A stretch of 64,000 bases of DNA from JABDQA01 sp963759125 (GCA_963759125.1 CAVWXN010000004.1:253792-317791); one strand, 5' to 3'. Counted from the first letter of the stretch, positions 17,556 to 27,035 are shown. The notes: generated from the letters alone by a model not told the origin. Translations and numbers: made by a program.

Positions 17556-18233
17556 TCAAATAATAGCCTTTTTGATTACAGAGATCGGAAATGGTTTCCC
17601 GTGAGCTGGATAAATTGTTGAGGCTCCCTGTTTGATTAATTTCTTCCAGCTACTAATTACCTCCGATGGATCTTCTGCAAAAATGGGTAGACTTGGCGAT
17701 ATACAAAGCGGGAATTTGTTTATCGCAAGATCTCCAACGAAGGCTTCTCCAGTATCAAGCAACACGGAGACTGACCCTGATGAATGTCCAGGGGTATAAA
17801 CAACTCTGCCAGGGATACCGTAATCTGCCAGCAATAGACCGTTATCATCAATAACCAAGTCTACTCGTGATGGTGGAATTTTTATAAAGGGAAGAAAGAG
17901 AGAATGCAGCATTATAAAAATCCGGCCCCAGACAGTAATACCTGGAGGGAGTGGTTTAAGGGAGTTCTCTAGCCAATGGACCTCAGCCTTATGCATGGCA
18001 AGTGATGCACCCGTTAGTGATTTGATCTCAGCAGCAGATCCTATGTGGTCCCAGTGACCGTGAGTCAGAATAACAAGTTTGACGTCTTGTAAACTTATTC
18101 CTTCTTTCTCCAGAGTACGCGCAAATACAGCACCTTTTTGGGGTTCACCAGAATCTACAACTACGATGCCTTCGCCCTTTAAGACATAGCACTGATCAAA
18201 CCCTAGAGATATGGGGATAATATCGACACTCAA
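17556..18233 (-). CDS. Metallo-beta-lactamase-fold hydrolase
   Basis: 225 residues, glyoxalase II-like MBL fold. Metal ligands are all visible: THGHWDH (HxHxDH) near residue 57, TPGHSSGS near 149, the bridging Asp in FVGDLAIN near 166, and PAHGKPF near 211. It is probably a soluble hydrolase of thioester or phosphoester compounds; the substrate cannot be told from these motifs. TTG start. It stands alone between decayed sequences. Confidence 0.85.
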   Translation of the reverse strand: MSVDIIPISLGFDQCYVLKGEGIVVVDSGEPQKGAVFARTLEKEGISLQDVKLVILTHGHWDHIGSAAEIKSLTGASLAMHKAEVHWLENSLKPLPPGITVWGRIFIMLHSLFLPFIKIPPSRVDLVIDDNGLLLADYGIPGRVVYTPGHSSGSVSVLLDTGEAFVGDLAINKFPLCISPSLPIFAEDPSEVISSWKKLIKQGASTIYPAHGKPFPISVIKKAII

Positions 18234-18355
18234 TCGCGACTACCTCTGGCTACTTGAGCATGAGAACCGAGCATAGGCTATCTACCTATATTATAACGAT
18301 TGAGTACTTCACTTGGAAATCTTTAAAAAAAGACTGGTACAGATAATTTAGATGT

Positions 18356-18426
18356 TTCTGTGAGGTTACGATTTTGCCTGACCGACTGGAATGCTTTCTG
18401 AGGATCAGCATATTCTGAAGAGATAA
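18356..18426 (+). repeat. Dispersed repeat family, copy 3
   Basis: TTCTGTGAGGTTACGATTTT, then GCCTGACCGACTGGAATGCT and TATTCTGAAGAGATA; closest to the reverse strand of 13526-13613. The leading GACTATT part is lost. The rest of 18234-18607 holds no gene. Confidence 0.5.
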
Positions 18427-18607
18427 AGAAATAGTATCAAGTTGAAGCAATTGGTGAATTGGCAGAGGTTTGAACTGGCAATAGTAAATTCACGGTATGA
18501 TTAGTCAATTGCTATTAAGCAATATCTCAATTACAGGGGAATAGATTCCGTGTTCAGCGTCGCTAATTTAAAGCATGAATACTTTGTTACCAGCCAACTT
18601 GAGCAAT

Positions 18608-18979
18608 TTAGTAGTTGAACCTTACCCCCAAACCAACGCCCCATTCATAAGGTCTATCAGATCCGATACCAATCAGACCATCAATATAGGTCCCGAACGA
18701 TGGCGTAAACATTTTTCCCATCTGCAATTCAGCTGTTGCGGTTACGGTATCATTCTCCCAATCAAGGGGTATTTTCGCATCCAGTTTACCCCAGAAATCG
18801 TTAGGCAATGACTGGATGGCAATCAGTCGAATGGAGGTTTGATTCACATCAGGACCATCGTATTCTACAAAGTGCTGCACCAGTGGAACAAGAACTGTGC
18901 CCCCTTTGACAAGCGCAAGACCCACCAACGGAGCGATTTGATCCGAACCGCTTCCAATGCCTTTGTCTTCATTGCCAAA
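18608..18979 (-). pseudogene. Outer-membrane beta-barrel protein, 3' fragment
   Basis: Encodes the last 124 residues of a barrel protein with alternating strands and the typical terminal pattern …GVGLGVRFNY. The tail GKMFTPSFGTYIDG…GIGSDRPYEWGVG resembles the family annotated as 'MetA-pathway of phenol degradation' porins. An in-frame TGA lies at 18980-18982 and no start or signal peptide is available, so the front of the gene is missing. Likely non-functional. Confidence 0.6.
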
Positions 18980-19256
18980 TCAAACATCTTCCATTGAAAT
19001 GGCATGTATTCACGGAGGCTATAGGAATAATCTTAATCTAAGTCATTTTCCCTTCTGCTAGCCCTGCCACTGGATTCATTGACGACAGATATGATAAAAT
19101 TCAAGGTGAGTATATCTATCATACGAGCTCTGCAACATATCCACTAATTAATACGTAACAGGCAAAGAGGGTGGCAACGGCCTGGCATTTGACATTGGCT
19201 CAGAAAAAGTTGTTTGCAACCATTTAATCAATCAACAAGAGGTATATGGAGGCTGT

Positions 19257-20600
19257 ATGGAAGCGTTGGATGCGTTAATAGGAAAAATCGGTGCTTTTGC
19301 CTGGGGCCCGCCAATGTTGATTTTACTGGTTGGCACAGGGTTCTGGCTTACTTATTCACTTCGCGGACTCCAATTCACCAAATTGGGACACGCATTATAT
19401 CTTGCTCTCATAAAACGAAAAGAAGATGGAGATGAACCTGGCGACATTACTCATTTTCAGGCGCTGATGACCGCGCTTTCAGCTACCGTAGGTACAGGTA
19501 ATATAGCTGGTGTTGCTACAGCCATAGCCATCGGTGGACCAGGAGCTCTTTTCTGGATGTGGATTACCGGACTTGTCGGCATGGCAACAAAGTATGCCGA
19601 AGCAGTTCTTGCTGTTAAATATAGAGTAGTTGACGCCAACGGTGAGATGAGTGGTGGACCGATGTATTACATCTCCAAGGGGTTGAATCTTCCCTGGCTT
19701 GGTGCCGTTTTTGCTGTTTTTGCCGCAGTTGCTGCATTTGGTATCGGGAACATGGTGCAGTCTAACTCGGTTGCCGATGCAGTTGAGGCAACTTTCAGTA
19801 TCCCTAACTGGTTGACGGGTGTAGCGCTGATGATTTTCACCGCACTTGTTGTTCTTGGCGGAATCAAATCAATTGGACGCGTAACCTCCGTACTCGTTCC
19901 AATCATGATAGTCTTTTATATGGCTGCAGCGCTTTTCATCATTTTCGCACATATCGGCGGTGTTCCCAACGCTATTGTACTCATCGTCAAGCAAGCTTTT
20001 AATCCTACCGCCGCGACCGGTGGCTTTGCAGGTGCAGCAGTGATGCTGGCTATCAGAATGGGTGTCGCACGAGGTGTCTTTTCAAACGAATCAGGGCTGG
20101 GAAGTGCTCCGATAGCAGCAGCTGCTGCTCAGACTAAATCTCCGATTACCCAAGCTCTGGTTTCCATGACCCAGACCTTTATTGATACTCTCATCGTTTG
20201 TACCATGACAGGTCTAGTGTTAATTCTCACGGGGGTATGGTCAAATGGTCAAAATGGTGCTGAGCTGACCACCACCGCTTTTGCATCAGGAATGCCCGGG
20301 GGGGCGTATATCGTCACCATCGGCCTTGTGCTCTTTGCCTACTCAACTATCCTGGGCTGGTGTTACTATGGTGAGAAGTCCATAGAGTATCTTTTTGGCA
20401 TTAAATCAGTCTTGCCATACAGGATTGTTTTTGTGGCTTTTGTTGGTGTAGGTGCCGTAGCAAAGTTGAGCATTGTCTGGAATATCTCTGACACATTAAA
20501 CGGGTTGATGGCAATTCCAAACCTCATTGGTTTGATCATGCTTACTCCCGTTATCGTGGCTGAAACCAAGAAGTATTTTTCAGATGATCTATCAGGATAA
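19257..20600 (+). CDS. Sodium:alanine/glycine symporter (AGCS family)
   Basis: 447 residues, polytopic inner-membrane carrier importing alanine or glycine with Na+. Family marks: GTGNIAGVATAIAIGGPGALFWMW near residue 75-100 (family signature), GGPMYYISKGL, and NESGLGSAPIAAAAAQT near 278. Length is normal. GGAGG lies 5 nt before the ATG. A hairpin follows the stop. It is near a gcvPB relic and a GcvR-like gene, which would fit a former glycine-use locus. Confidence 0.93.
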   Translation: MEALDALIGKIGAFAWGPPMLILLVGTGFWLTYSLRGLQFTKLGHALYLALIKRKEDGDEPGDITHFQALMTALSATVGTGNIAGVATAIAIGGPGALFWMWITGLVGMATKYAEAVLAVKYRVVDANGEMSGGPMYYISKGLNLPWLGAVFAVFAAVAAFGIGNMVQSNSVADAVEATFSIPNWLTGVALMIFTALVVLGGIKSIGRVTSVLVPIMIVFYMAAALFIIFAHIGGVPNAIVLIVKQAFNPTAATGGFAGAAVMLAIRMGVARGVFSNESGLGSAPIAAAAAQTKSPITQALVSMTQTFIDTLIVCTMTGLVLILTGVWSNGQNGAELTTTAFASGMPGGAYIVTIGLVLFAYSTILGWCYYGEKSIEYLFGIKSVLPYRIVFVAFVGVGAVAKLSIVWNISDTLNGLMAIPNLIGLIMLTPVIVAETKKYFSDDLSG

Positions 20601-20631
20601 AATTTAGTCCTATTTTAGTGGATATGGAGTC

Positions 20632-20654
20632 CAGGCCATCCTCATACTCCATAT
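20632..20654 (+). terminator. Hairpin after the AGCS gene
   Basis: Perfect 9-bp arms ATATGGAGT/ACTCCATAT with a 5-nt loop, 32 bp after the stop. The T-run is poor. Confidence 0.5.
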
Positions 20655-20909
20655 TCATTAAATCGTGATGCTTTTTGACGGCGATTTCATCTTTCCTGGA
20701 CATCTTTTGTTCACACAACTTGCAAGTAACTTTGGATATACTGGACAACCACAAACATGGGAGGAACTGTCACTGTAGGTGTCATCTCTAATAAAAGTTA
20801 CCGGAAGGCAACTGATTGGTCCTAATTTAGCCGACCGAACCGGTCCACTTTTAGGTTAGTGAGTTCGGAGATTCACTTCCTCCTCCTGAATTGATGGCAT
20901 TTACTTTAA

Positions 20910-21053
20910 CTTGATACCTTCAGCGACGTAGTCAAGCAGGTCGTAAAAGAAGCGGAAACTGAACCTGAGTTGCTAAAAAGTGCGCCGCAGCGCCTTAAAG
21001 TTAAGCGTCTGGATGAAACCGCTGCCGCCAGAAAACCCTCTCTATGCGGCTAA
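20910..21053 (+). pseudogene. Glycine dehydrogenase subunit 2 (gcvPB) C-terminal fragment
   Basis: 48 codons read ...AETEPELLKSAPQRLKVKRL and then DETAAARKPSLC, matching the conserved end of the PLP-dependent glycine decarboxylase P2 subunit, usually 'SAPH..PVRRLDE..AARKP.L'. An in-frame TAA immediately precedes it and no other gcv sequence is present. A relic, 160 bp upstream of the GcvR-like gene. Confidence 0.55.
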
Positions 21054-21214
21054 AGCGGGTAACGCTTGATAGAGGAAGCAGGGCCACAGGAATTTAAAGG
21101 CATACCCACTATGAGGAGTACCAAAAAAGCTGAAATCTTTTATATTAAAGTTGTTCAGTCCCCTGATTATTGATCAGTTGACGAATTCTCATTTCAACAG
21201 ATGGAAGGAAAATC

Positions 21215-21754
21215 ATGTCGAAAAAATTTATATTAACCGCTTTTAGTCCCGATCGACCGGGGATCGTTGCCGATATTTCTCAAATAATTTTTGAGAACGG
21301 ATTCAATCTGGAAGATTCCTCGATGACCTATCTTGGAGGAGAATTTGTAATGATGCTCCAACTGTCTGCGCCGCCAAACGGCAATCAATCAGATGTTGAG
21401 ACCATTCTCTCTTCAGAGTGCAGAAGGCTAGAGCGGGAAAAGAAGATCTTCGCTTTTGTCAGTCCTGCCTCGAGTGAAAAGACTGTTGCGACAAAAGACG
21501 TGAATGTTAAAACGATTGCTGTTGAGGGAGAGGACCAGAGCGGTATAGTCTACAAGATCAGCCGATTTCTCGCTGATTCCGGTATCAACATCAGAACGCT
21601 CAGCTCGAAAGTGAAGCTTTCTCCACAAAGCGGAACCACACTATATGTCATGAGCATCGTCGTCGAGATTCCTTCAGATCTCTCTCTTTCCTCAGTTGAG
21701 AATGGACTTGGAGCAATTGGCGATGAGCTTCATGTCGATGTGAGTATTGAGTGA
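21215..21754 (+). CDS. Two-ACT-domain regulatory protein, GcvR-like
   Basis: 179 residues with two ACT domains: SPDRPGIVADISQIIFENG (residues 10-28) and EGEDQSGIVYKISRFLADSG (about 106-126). This arrangement is that of GcvR, which senses glycine and blocks the GcvA activator, and of related ACT proteins in Desulfobacterota. It has no DNA-binding domain. ATG 21215 has GGAAGGA 6 nt upstream. The neighbouring gcvPB remnant and amino-acid symporter support a link with glycine metabolism, but the target is unknown. Confidence 0.8.
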   Translation: MSKKFILTAFSPDRPGIVADISQIIFENGFNLEDSSMTYLGGEFVMMLQLSAPPNGNQSDVETILSSECRRLEREKKIFAFVSPASSEKTVATKDVNVKTIAVEGEDQSGIVYKISRFLADSGINIRTLSSKVKLSPQSGTTLYVMSIVVEIPSDLSLSSVENGLGAIGDELHVDVSIE

Positions 21755-22104
21755 TTTGATGATGCCCTAAAGGATAAATTAGAGCTATATCTTTTGATAA
21801 AATGTGGAATGATATGCTGCTGGGAATAGACGGGGCAAGTAAATCGAAATAACGATCAACCGCCCAGTTTGCCTCTAGAGAGATGCTGAGGATGATTTAA
21901 CAGAACACCCAAGAAAGCGATTTCTTATAACTTCACTAAATCCGATCACTTTACCTGACAAATGGCAGGGTGTGCTCCCGCGGTCCCGTTGACATCGGTC
22001 ATCAAGGAGTCGCTGCTGTATGACGAGAATCGGCCACGTTGATTTCGACTAAGCAGATTACCCGGCCATCAATCTAATCAATGCATCAATTCGAGAAAAG
22101 AGAG
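21755..22104. other. Gap with nothing recognisable
   Basis: No coding frame with motifs, no strong hairpin. Presumably upstream region of the 22.1 kb gene. Confidence 0.45.
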
Positions 22105-22404
22105 ATGAATTCAAGCAAACAAGCCCACTCCTCAGATACTGTGGCACAGGGTACGCCGCTGGACTACTCGAGCGCGATGTACCGAGTTTATTTCGAGATA
22201 GGCGAGCATCAGGGGATAGCCAAGCATGCGATTGAAGCGTACCTTGGACCAGAACGCTCAAAAAACCTCGTCGCACTGCCCTACGGTTATGAGTGTGAAC
22301 TGGCCATTCAGTGTGTGCCGGATATCGTGAGGGAACTGGCCCAACAGAACATCGCTGTCTATCAAGTAGTCCGCTATGCCAAGACAGGAAACGTCTGGAC
22401 ATGA
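22105..22404 (+). CDS. Hypothetical protein
   Basis: About 99 residues, soluble, with a compact C-terminal core (MYRVYFEIGEHQGIAKHAIE then CELAIQCVPDIVRELAQQN). No family recognised. AGAGAG precedes ATG 22105; the frame also offers an ATG 24 bp earlier. It overlaps or abuts the following hydrolase gene and has similar GC content, suggesting the two were acquired together. Confidence 0.5.
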   Translation: MNSSKQAHSSDTVAQGTPLDYSSAMYRVYFEIGEHQGIAKHAIEAYLGPERSKNLVALPYGYECELAIQCVPDIVRELAQQNIAVYQVVRYAKTGNVWT

Positions 22405-22411
22405 GAAGCCG

Positions 22412-24424
22412 ATGGAAGAGCATTTGCGATTGTCTATGAGAAGAGCAGTTGCCGTCTTATTGTCAGCACTGGTCGTTCTGAGTATATCACGTCAGGCGGA
22501 GGCGTCTGGAGCAGTTGCCTCTAAACCGGATTTGCAGGTTGATCGGCTGGCACAGGTCATATATCCCCCACGTCTATCAGATCAAAAACCTGGTATTCAC
22601 GTCAGCGAGTGTGAACCAACACAATCGCCTGGGATAAACGCCGTGGAGGGCGAGGACTACTACTGCGGCGTCTTCACCGTGCCCCAGAACTGGGACGAGC
22701 CGGACGGTCGCAACCTCGATCTGGCCTTTGTCGTGGTGGAGGCGACCGGCGAACAACCTGCATCCGATGCTCTGCTCTTTCTTTCCGGGGGGCCCGGCCA
22801 AAATGCGATCCTCAAACCTATCGGTAGTTATCAGAATTTGCGGACTGACCGTGACATCATACGGTTGGACCAGCGCGGCACGGGATTCAGCCAGCGGTTG
22901 GGCTGGGAAGAGTGCCTAGTCTTGGCTTTGCAAAATGATGCGCCACCGGCCCAAATCGAAGCCTTACAGGCAGCGGCCTACAACCCGTTGGAGGAGGGCT
23001 CAACGCCGCTGAATCTGAACGAGCTGGACATGCTCGTGCTCAACGAGACCTGCTGGGACCAGTTTGCCGAACAGGGGCTCGACCTCAACCAGTTTACGAC
23101 GGCAGCCAGCGCGCGCGACGTGGTGGAACTCCTCAAGGCGTTGAACTATGACAGCTTCAATCTCCACGGTGTCTCCTACGGTACGCGCCTGGCCATGGCG
23201 ATCATGGCTAAATTGCCCGGCTACGACGACGCGCCGCTACTGCGCTCCGTGGTCCTGGACTCAACCTTTCCACCTTCCATCTACCTGATCGCCTCGTTGC
23301 CGCGCAACGACCATGACTTCATGCTGCAGCTCCTGGCGGAGTGTCAGGCGGATGCTGCATGTCGTCAAGCATACCCCAATTTGGGCATGCGGCTGGTTAC
23401 ATTGCTTAGCAGGCTAGAGGAAGAGCCGCTCAGCGCAAATGGCGAGATGGTCACGTTTGATGATGTTGTGTCGCAATTGGCAACCGTTGGCGCCTCACAG
23501 GCCGGTTACCTGCCGAAAATGATCGCCGAACTGGAGGTGAATGTGCTGGACACCTATCTGTCGCTGCGCGACGGGACCGAAGGCGCCGATTTCCCTGAAA
23601 ACTATCCAGGTGATCTCGACCTGAACGATCCGGTGCAGGCGTTTATTGCAGGTGCCTATTATGGTGTCGGTGGCGGCCTTGTTGGGTTTGAATTGATTGT
23701 CTATCTCAATTTTTCCCTCGTCGATGTGGATCCGCTGGGAGCTCTGCAGACCCTTGTAGAGGAAACCTTTACCGGCGCTGAAGGCGATCAAATCGCAACG
23801 AAGCTGGCTAAGCTGACCGCAGAGGATATCGCCGGCTCTCCTTACGTCCTAAAGCTCCAAGCGGACTTCGCAGCGGAGGCGGGTATCGGCGATCCTGAGG
23901 AGGTAGTAAAGCTAGAATTGGCCACGCAGCGCCAATCCGTTGTCGGCAGGCTCGCCCAACCCTTTTTCAACACGATCCATTGTGCCGAAGATATTCAGTT
24001 CGAGCGCTTCGAGAATGCCATCAACACCTTCAACGATCTGGCCTTCCCGCAGTTGAGCGATCTGGACACGTCAAAAACGCAGGCAAACCTTTGTCAAAAA
24101 TGGCCCGTGAAAGCGGCGTCAATCCAAGTAAAAGACCCGGTGAGCAGCACAGTGCCGGCGCTGATCCTGCAGGGCGCCTACGACATGCGGACACCGGTCT
24201 ACATGGGCAAGCGGGCGGCCCGTGAACTTGCAAACAGCATCTATGTCCTCGTGCCGCAGCAGGGACATGAAGTCTGGACTCATTCCGGCGACTGTGTCGG
24301 TAGTATTGCTACTGCGTTTATCCAGGACCCGGACGCAACGCTTGATCTGAGCTGCCTTGACACGCGGAGGCCGTCATGGGCATTGCCAGACGATGCGGAC
24401 ATGAGTCAGTCAGCACCAGAGTAG
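22412..24424 (+). CDS. Secreted alpha/beta hydrolase, tripeptidyl aminopeptidase-like
   Basis: About 670 residues. Signal peptide (MRRAVAVLLSALVVLSISRQ), then an alpha/beta-hydrolase core: oxyanion segment LFLSGGPGQNA, RLDQRGTGFS, nucleophile elbow GVSYGTR (Ser near residue 260), a long helical cap, and a TAP-like C-terminal domain with PALILQGAYDMRTPV (Asp) and PQQGHEVW (His). This layout is that of secreted proline iminopeptidase/tripeptidyl aminopeptidases (S33). Start is uncertain among ATGs at 22376, 22412 and 22436. More GC-rich than the flanking genes. A hairpin follows. Confidence 0.85.
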   Translation: MEEHLRLSMRRAVAVLLSALVVLSISRQAEASGAVASKPDLQVDRLAQVIYPPRLSDQKPGIHVSECEPTQSPGINAVEGEDYYCGVFTVPQNWDEPDGRNLDLAFVVVEATGEQPASDALLFLSGGPGQNAILKPIGSYQNLRTDRDIIRLDQRGTGFSQRLGWEECLVLALQNDAPPAQIEALQAAAYNPLEEGSTPLNLNELDMLVLNETCWDQFAEQGLDLNQFTTAASARDVVELLKALNYDSFNLHGVSYGTRLAMAIMAKLPGYDDAPLLRSVVLDSTFPPSIYLIASLPRNDHDFMLQLLAECQADAACRQAYPNLGMRLVTLLSRLEEEPLSANGEMVTFDDVVSQLATVGASQAGYLPKMIAELEVNVLDTYLSLRDGTEGADFPENYPGDLDLNDPVQAFIAGAYYGVGGGLVGFELIVYLNFSLVDVDPLGALQTLVEETFTGAEGDQIATKLAKLTAEDIAGSPYVLKLQADFAAEAGIGDPEEVVKLELATQRQSVVGRLAQPFFNTIHCAEDIQFERFENAINTFNDLAFPQLSDLDTSKTQANLCQKWPVKAASIQVKDPVSSTVPALILQGAYDMRTPVYMGKRAARELANSIYVLVPQQGHEVWTHSGDCVGSIATAFIQDPDATLDLSCLDTRRPSWALPDDADMSQSAPE

Positions 24425-24491
24425 ATGAAGAACGCGACTTAAGCGGCATCTAACTGAACCCCGGCCAACCGCAAGAGCAGTCTGCACAGCA

Positions 24492-24513
24492 CTACTGCCG
24501 ACAGTGGCAGTAG
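24492..24513. terminator. Hairpin between convergent genes
   Basis: Perfect 8-bp arms CTACTGCC/GGCAGTAG with 6-nt loop, placed between the convergent hydrolase and 24541 genes, so it could serve both directions. No T-run. Confidence 0.5.
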
Positions 24514-24540
24514 GCTAGCCCCCCTCCCAACAACCTCATC

Positions 24541-24993
24541 CTACTCAATGCCCGCCCTTGTTGTTCGGAAGCCGTCCTGCCAGACAAAGGCGCGGTAGCA
24601 CGGTCCGATATCGTCGCTGCACTGAGAAGAGTGGACCGCGAGCAGCAAGACTTTTTGCCCGTCAACATCGACCACCTTCCATCTATGGGCAAGAAACTCA
24701 TACGTTTTATCCGGAGCAACAACCCATAGAAAAGTACCCCCACTTCCACCCCACAGGGTCAAGGCGGTGGAGCAGGAAAACTGGGCCCCGTCGACCAGAG
24801 CCTCGTTCGTGCCATCTCCAGTGAAATCGTATTGAACAACAGCCATTTCGGTCGAGTGAAACTCTCCATTTTCAAGGTCGTTGCACTCTTGTTTTGCATT
24901 TTGGACAATTTTAGCGGCAGATGAAGCCTCGTTGGCCAATGTCATACTAGGGAGGAACATGATAGCGAGAGCAATGGAAATTAACATACGCAT
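24541..24993 (-). CDS. Secreted hypothetical protein
   Basis: 150 residues: signal peptide MRMLISIALAIMFLPSMTLA, then a mature domain with four Cys and the segments YDFTGDGTNEALVDG (reminiscent of FG-GAP/VCBS-type calcium loops, D-x-D/G-x-N-E) and RWKVVDVDGQKVLLLAVH. Start chosen at ATG 24993 because GAGGG lies 8 nt before it and the signal peptide begins there. No assigned family. The next gene on the same strand (25160) is also secreted. Confidence 0.6.
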   Translation of the reverse strand: MRMLISIALAIMFLPSMTLANEASSAAKIVQNAKQECNDLENGEFHSTEMAVVQYDFTGDGTNEALVDGAQFSCSTALTLWGGSGGTFLWVVAPDKTYEFLAHRWKVVDVDGQKVLLLAVHSSQCSDDIGPCYRAFVWQDGFRTTRAGIE

Positions 24994-25159
24994 ATAAGCA
25001 CCCTCAATTACGGCAATGTTACATAATTTAAACCCGGACCGACATGTTGACGGAAGGTCAGGGGGGATCGCGGTGGCCTTGCCAGCTACCCAGGTAGCCG
25101 CCGTGATAGACACAATGTTCTACAGAGCCTTCAATTACTTTGAGGTCCCCAGTAAATCA

Positions 25160-25681
25160 TCACTTGCATCCTTGAGGACAATCGTACAAGCACTCGCCCA
25201 CTTGACGTCCAGAGCTTGTTTGTTTGACATAGCAGCGCTTCTTGGTTCGACAGTTGCAATATGGCTGCAATTTCCAGCCATCATTAGACGGATAGTTAAC
25301 ATGCGGTTTATCACCTCTGCTCTGGTGATGATTCTCATGGCCGGGGCGAATGATCTCTATTGACGACACCGCATGATCCAGCCCGTGGCCGATATAATCA
25401 TGGTCTTCCATCACGCGCAACGAACGTCCCCGGAAGTTAGAGTCTTCGTATAAAATCACCTCCATGCCTCTTTCAACCTCGATCGAGGCGATGTCATCGT
25501 TCCAGTTTTTATCTTTCAGATTGCGAATGCTGTCTGAGGTGCAGAGCCGGTCGCCTCTATAGTCCTCCTGGTCGTAGACGCACACTTCGTCACGAGCCGA
25601 AGCCAGACCGCAGGTCAATCCAAAGACCAATACCAGGCTGAGCATTGTCACCCTAATGAGAGGATTAATCCATGTCTTCAT
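25160..25681 (-). CDS. Secreted beta/gamma-crystallin-domain protein
   Basis: 173 residues: signal peptide (about 1-29), then one beta/gamma-crystallin-like domain made of two Greek-key motifs (VCVYDQEDYRGDRLC..., then EVILYEDSNFRGRSLRV). The sequence 'Y/F-x-D-x-x-F/Y-R-G' repeated twice, with SIEV/SIEI closing each motif, is the family signature. A Cys-rich tail (YCNCRTKKRCY, GECLYDCPQGC) follows. Bacterial relatives bind Ca2+ or inhibit proteases (I36 family). AGGAGA lies 8 nt before the ATG. Confidence 0.82.
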   Translation of the reverse strand: MKTWINPLIRVTMLSLVLVFGLTCGLASARDEVCVYDQEDYRGDRLCTSDSIRNLKDKNWNDDIASIEVERGMEVILYEDSNFRGRSLRVMEDHDYIGHGLDHAVSSIEIIRPGHENHHQSRGDKPHVNYPSNDGWKLQPYCNCRTKKRCYVKQTSSGRQVGECLYDCPQGCK

Positions 25682-25964
25682 GTTCAGGTCTCCTGTTGGT
25701 TAGATGTTAGTTTCGAGATGCCTATACATCATGAGCTGAAGTATAAGATTCGAGTGCACAATACTAAACTCTCCCCATTGCGGAGTTCCCAGTTACGGAG
25801 GGCAAGAGTTAGGTATTGTGTCTTCCAATACAGCTTTTTTCACTACTTGGTAGTAGGCAACTGATAAATAATCGCTTGTTCAGAGTTGCCCCAAAAACTA
25901 ATACCACATTGTTCTGGAGGCAATTTTTTTTCTCAAAATATTGCCTTATTAAAATACTGTTCCG

Positions 25965-26094
25965 ATCAGTGCTGTCTCATAGTTGATCCCACAACAAAAG
26001 CTGTGGAGAAACAACCAGTTGTTTAATATCAGGCGGCTTCAACAAATCCACAAGATGCCGCTGTTCAAATAAGTTTAGCTGCTACAGTCGTAAT
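25965..26094 (-). mobile_element. IS4-type element end, solo fragment
   Basis: 130 bp repeated almost exactly at 27215-27344, where it is the 3' end of a decayed IS4-type transposase. Here nothing of the element remains upstream, so it is a truncated copy. The boundary ATCAGTGCTGTCTCA is shared by both and probably marks the element end. Confidence 0.75.
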
Positions 26095-26127
26095 TGACCT
26101 GCCCCACCTAACCGGTCCACTTATAAG

Positions 26128-26289
26128 TTAGTGAATCAGGACAACGCTGGGATTGGGCCAGTATCTGGGTTGAAAGATAAAGCTCTCAGAGTCGACTTGT
26201 CCTTCGATCACGACCGGCGTTTCCGACTGCGCAGTGCCGGCCTGGAAAAACAATACGATTGCTCCGCAGGCAGTCCAAAATATCTTCAT
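26128..26289 (-). pseudogene. 5' stub of a secreted protein gene
   Basis: 53 codons with GGGAGGA 6 nt before ATG 26289, a signal peptide (MKIFWTACGAIVLFFQAGTA) and about 30 mature residues (SETPVVIEGQVDSESFIFQP), then a stop. The stop falls in AACCGGTCCACTT...AGTTAGTGA, a motif also present at 20841, suggesting that an element cut the gene off. The intact family is not recognisable from this piece. Confidence 0.45.
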
Positions 26290-26463
26290 GCTTTATCCTC
26301 CCGGTTTCGAAGGCCAAGGTGATAGGCATCAACTTCACTCTGTTTGCCCAGAACATAGCCATGACTCATACCTCTGTCACCGGCGGATGCCAACTCTTCC
26401 TGAATGGCCAAAACTATGCCTTGAAAAGCTGACGAATAAAATGCGCTCTCTTTCCTCTTTGAT

Positions 26464-26531
26464 GTCTAACGTTCAGCTCACCGGCCTTGTGCCGCGCAAT
26501 GGCACAGGGCAGGTGTAGCGCTTTGTTATGC
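26464..26531 (-). repeat. attC site of an integron-type cassette
   Basis: 68 bp. Read on the minus strand it starts GCATAAC, directly after brnA, and ends GTTAGAC, an exact GTTRRRY core. Inside are paired arms CTGTGCC...GGCACAA around a GCGC-rich loop and outer arms CACC...GGTG. Size, symmetry and place at the 3' end of a gene pair are those of a gene-cassette attC. Confidence 0.72.
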
Positions 26532-26536
26532 ATGAT

Positions 26537-26746
26537 TTATTGAAATGAAATTTTTCTTTTCGAGTTGACGCATTCTCGGAGATATAGATTGATTAAGTTC
26601 TGGTAAGGAATTCCAGTTTCTTCAGACATACCCTTGAAGTATTCCAGTACATCAACTCCCATTCTTAAGGTGACTTGCTTCTTAAGTTGCCTAGAAAATG
26701 GATTTTTCTTACTTTTCATTTTTCCAAGATCGTACTCTTTCTTCAT
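26537..26746 (-). CDS. brnA: BrnA-type antitoxin
   Basis: 69 residues, with a basic N-terminal region and a C-terminal ribbon-helix-helix (KKQVTLRMGVDVLEYFKGMS, ETGIPYQNLINLYLREC), as in BrnA antitoxins that bind their own promoter and neutralise BrnT. ATG 26746 with AGGTGG upstream is used; the toxin's stop lies one base before it. The order toxin-antitoxin is that of known brnTA operons. Its 3' end abuts an attC, so the pair travels as a cassette. Confidence 0.85.
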   Translation of the reverse strand: MKKEYDLGKMKSKKNPFSRQLKKQVTLRMGVDVLEYFKGMSEETGIPYQNLINLYLRECVNSKRKISFQ

Positions 26747-26747
26747 T

Positions 26748-27035
26748 TTAACCACCTGGGTAGTAACGTGTTTCAGATTTGGTTGCTTTTCTTGCTGAAA
26801 TGATACGAATTGTTAAGTCAGTTTCTCGAAAACAATGAACTACGAGCAAAATTCTTAGCTTAAAGCTCAGGCCAAGCATTAGGAACCTATCTTCTTTCTC
26901 TGAATGTGAAGCATCCCAGAACTGAATTGCTTGGTCGTCGAAGAAAACAGATTGTGCTTCCACAAAGGAAACACCATGTTTCTTCTTGTTTTCTATTGCT
27001 TTTTTATCATCCCACTCAAAAACCATTTTTTCCAT
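26748..27035 (-). CDS. brnT: BrnT-type ribonuclease toxin
   Basis: 95 residues, a RelE-like RNase toxin of a type II toxin-antitoxin system. Family marks: FEWDDKKAIENKKKHGVSF at the N-terminus, DDQAIQFWDASHSEKEDRF in the middle and the C-terminal RIISARKATKSETRYY. Start is at ATG 27035 (MEKMVFEW); ATG 27026 is possible and neither has a strong ribosome-binding site. Operon with brnA. Regulated, by analogy, by the BrnA-BrnT complex on the upstream region. Confidence 0.88.
   Translation of the reverse strand: MEKMVFEWDDKKAIENKKKHGVSFVEAQSVFFDDQAIQFWDASHSEKEDRFLMLGLSFKLRILLVVHCFRETDLTIRIISARKATKSETRYYPGG

Noticed and set aside
24558..24824. Plus-strand frame opposite the secreted protein at 24541
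   Set aside because: The minus-strand gene has a signal peptide and ribosome-binding site; the opposite frame has neither.
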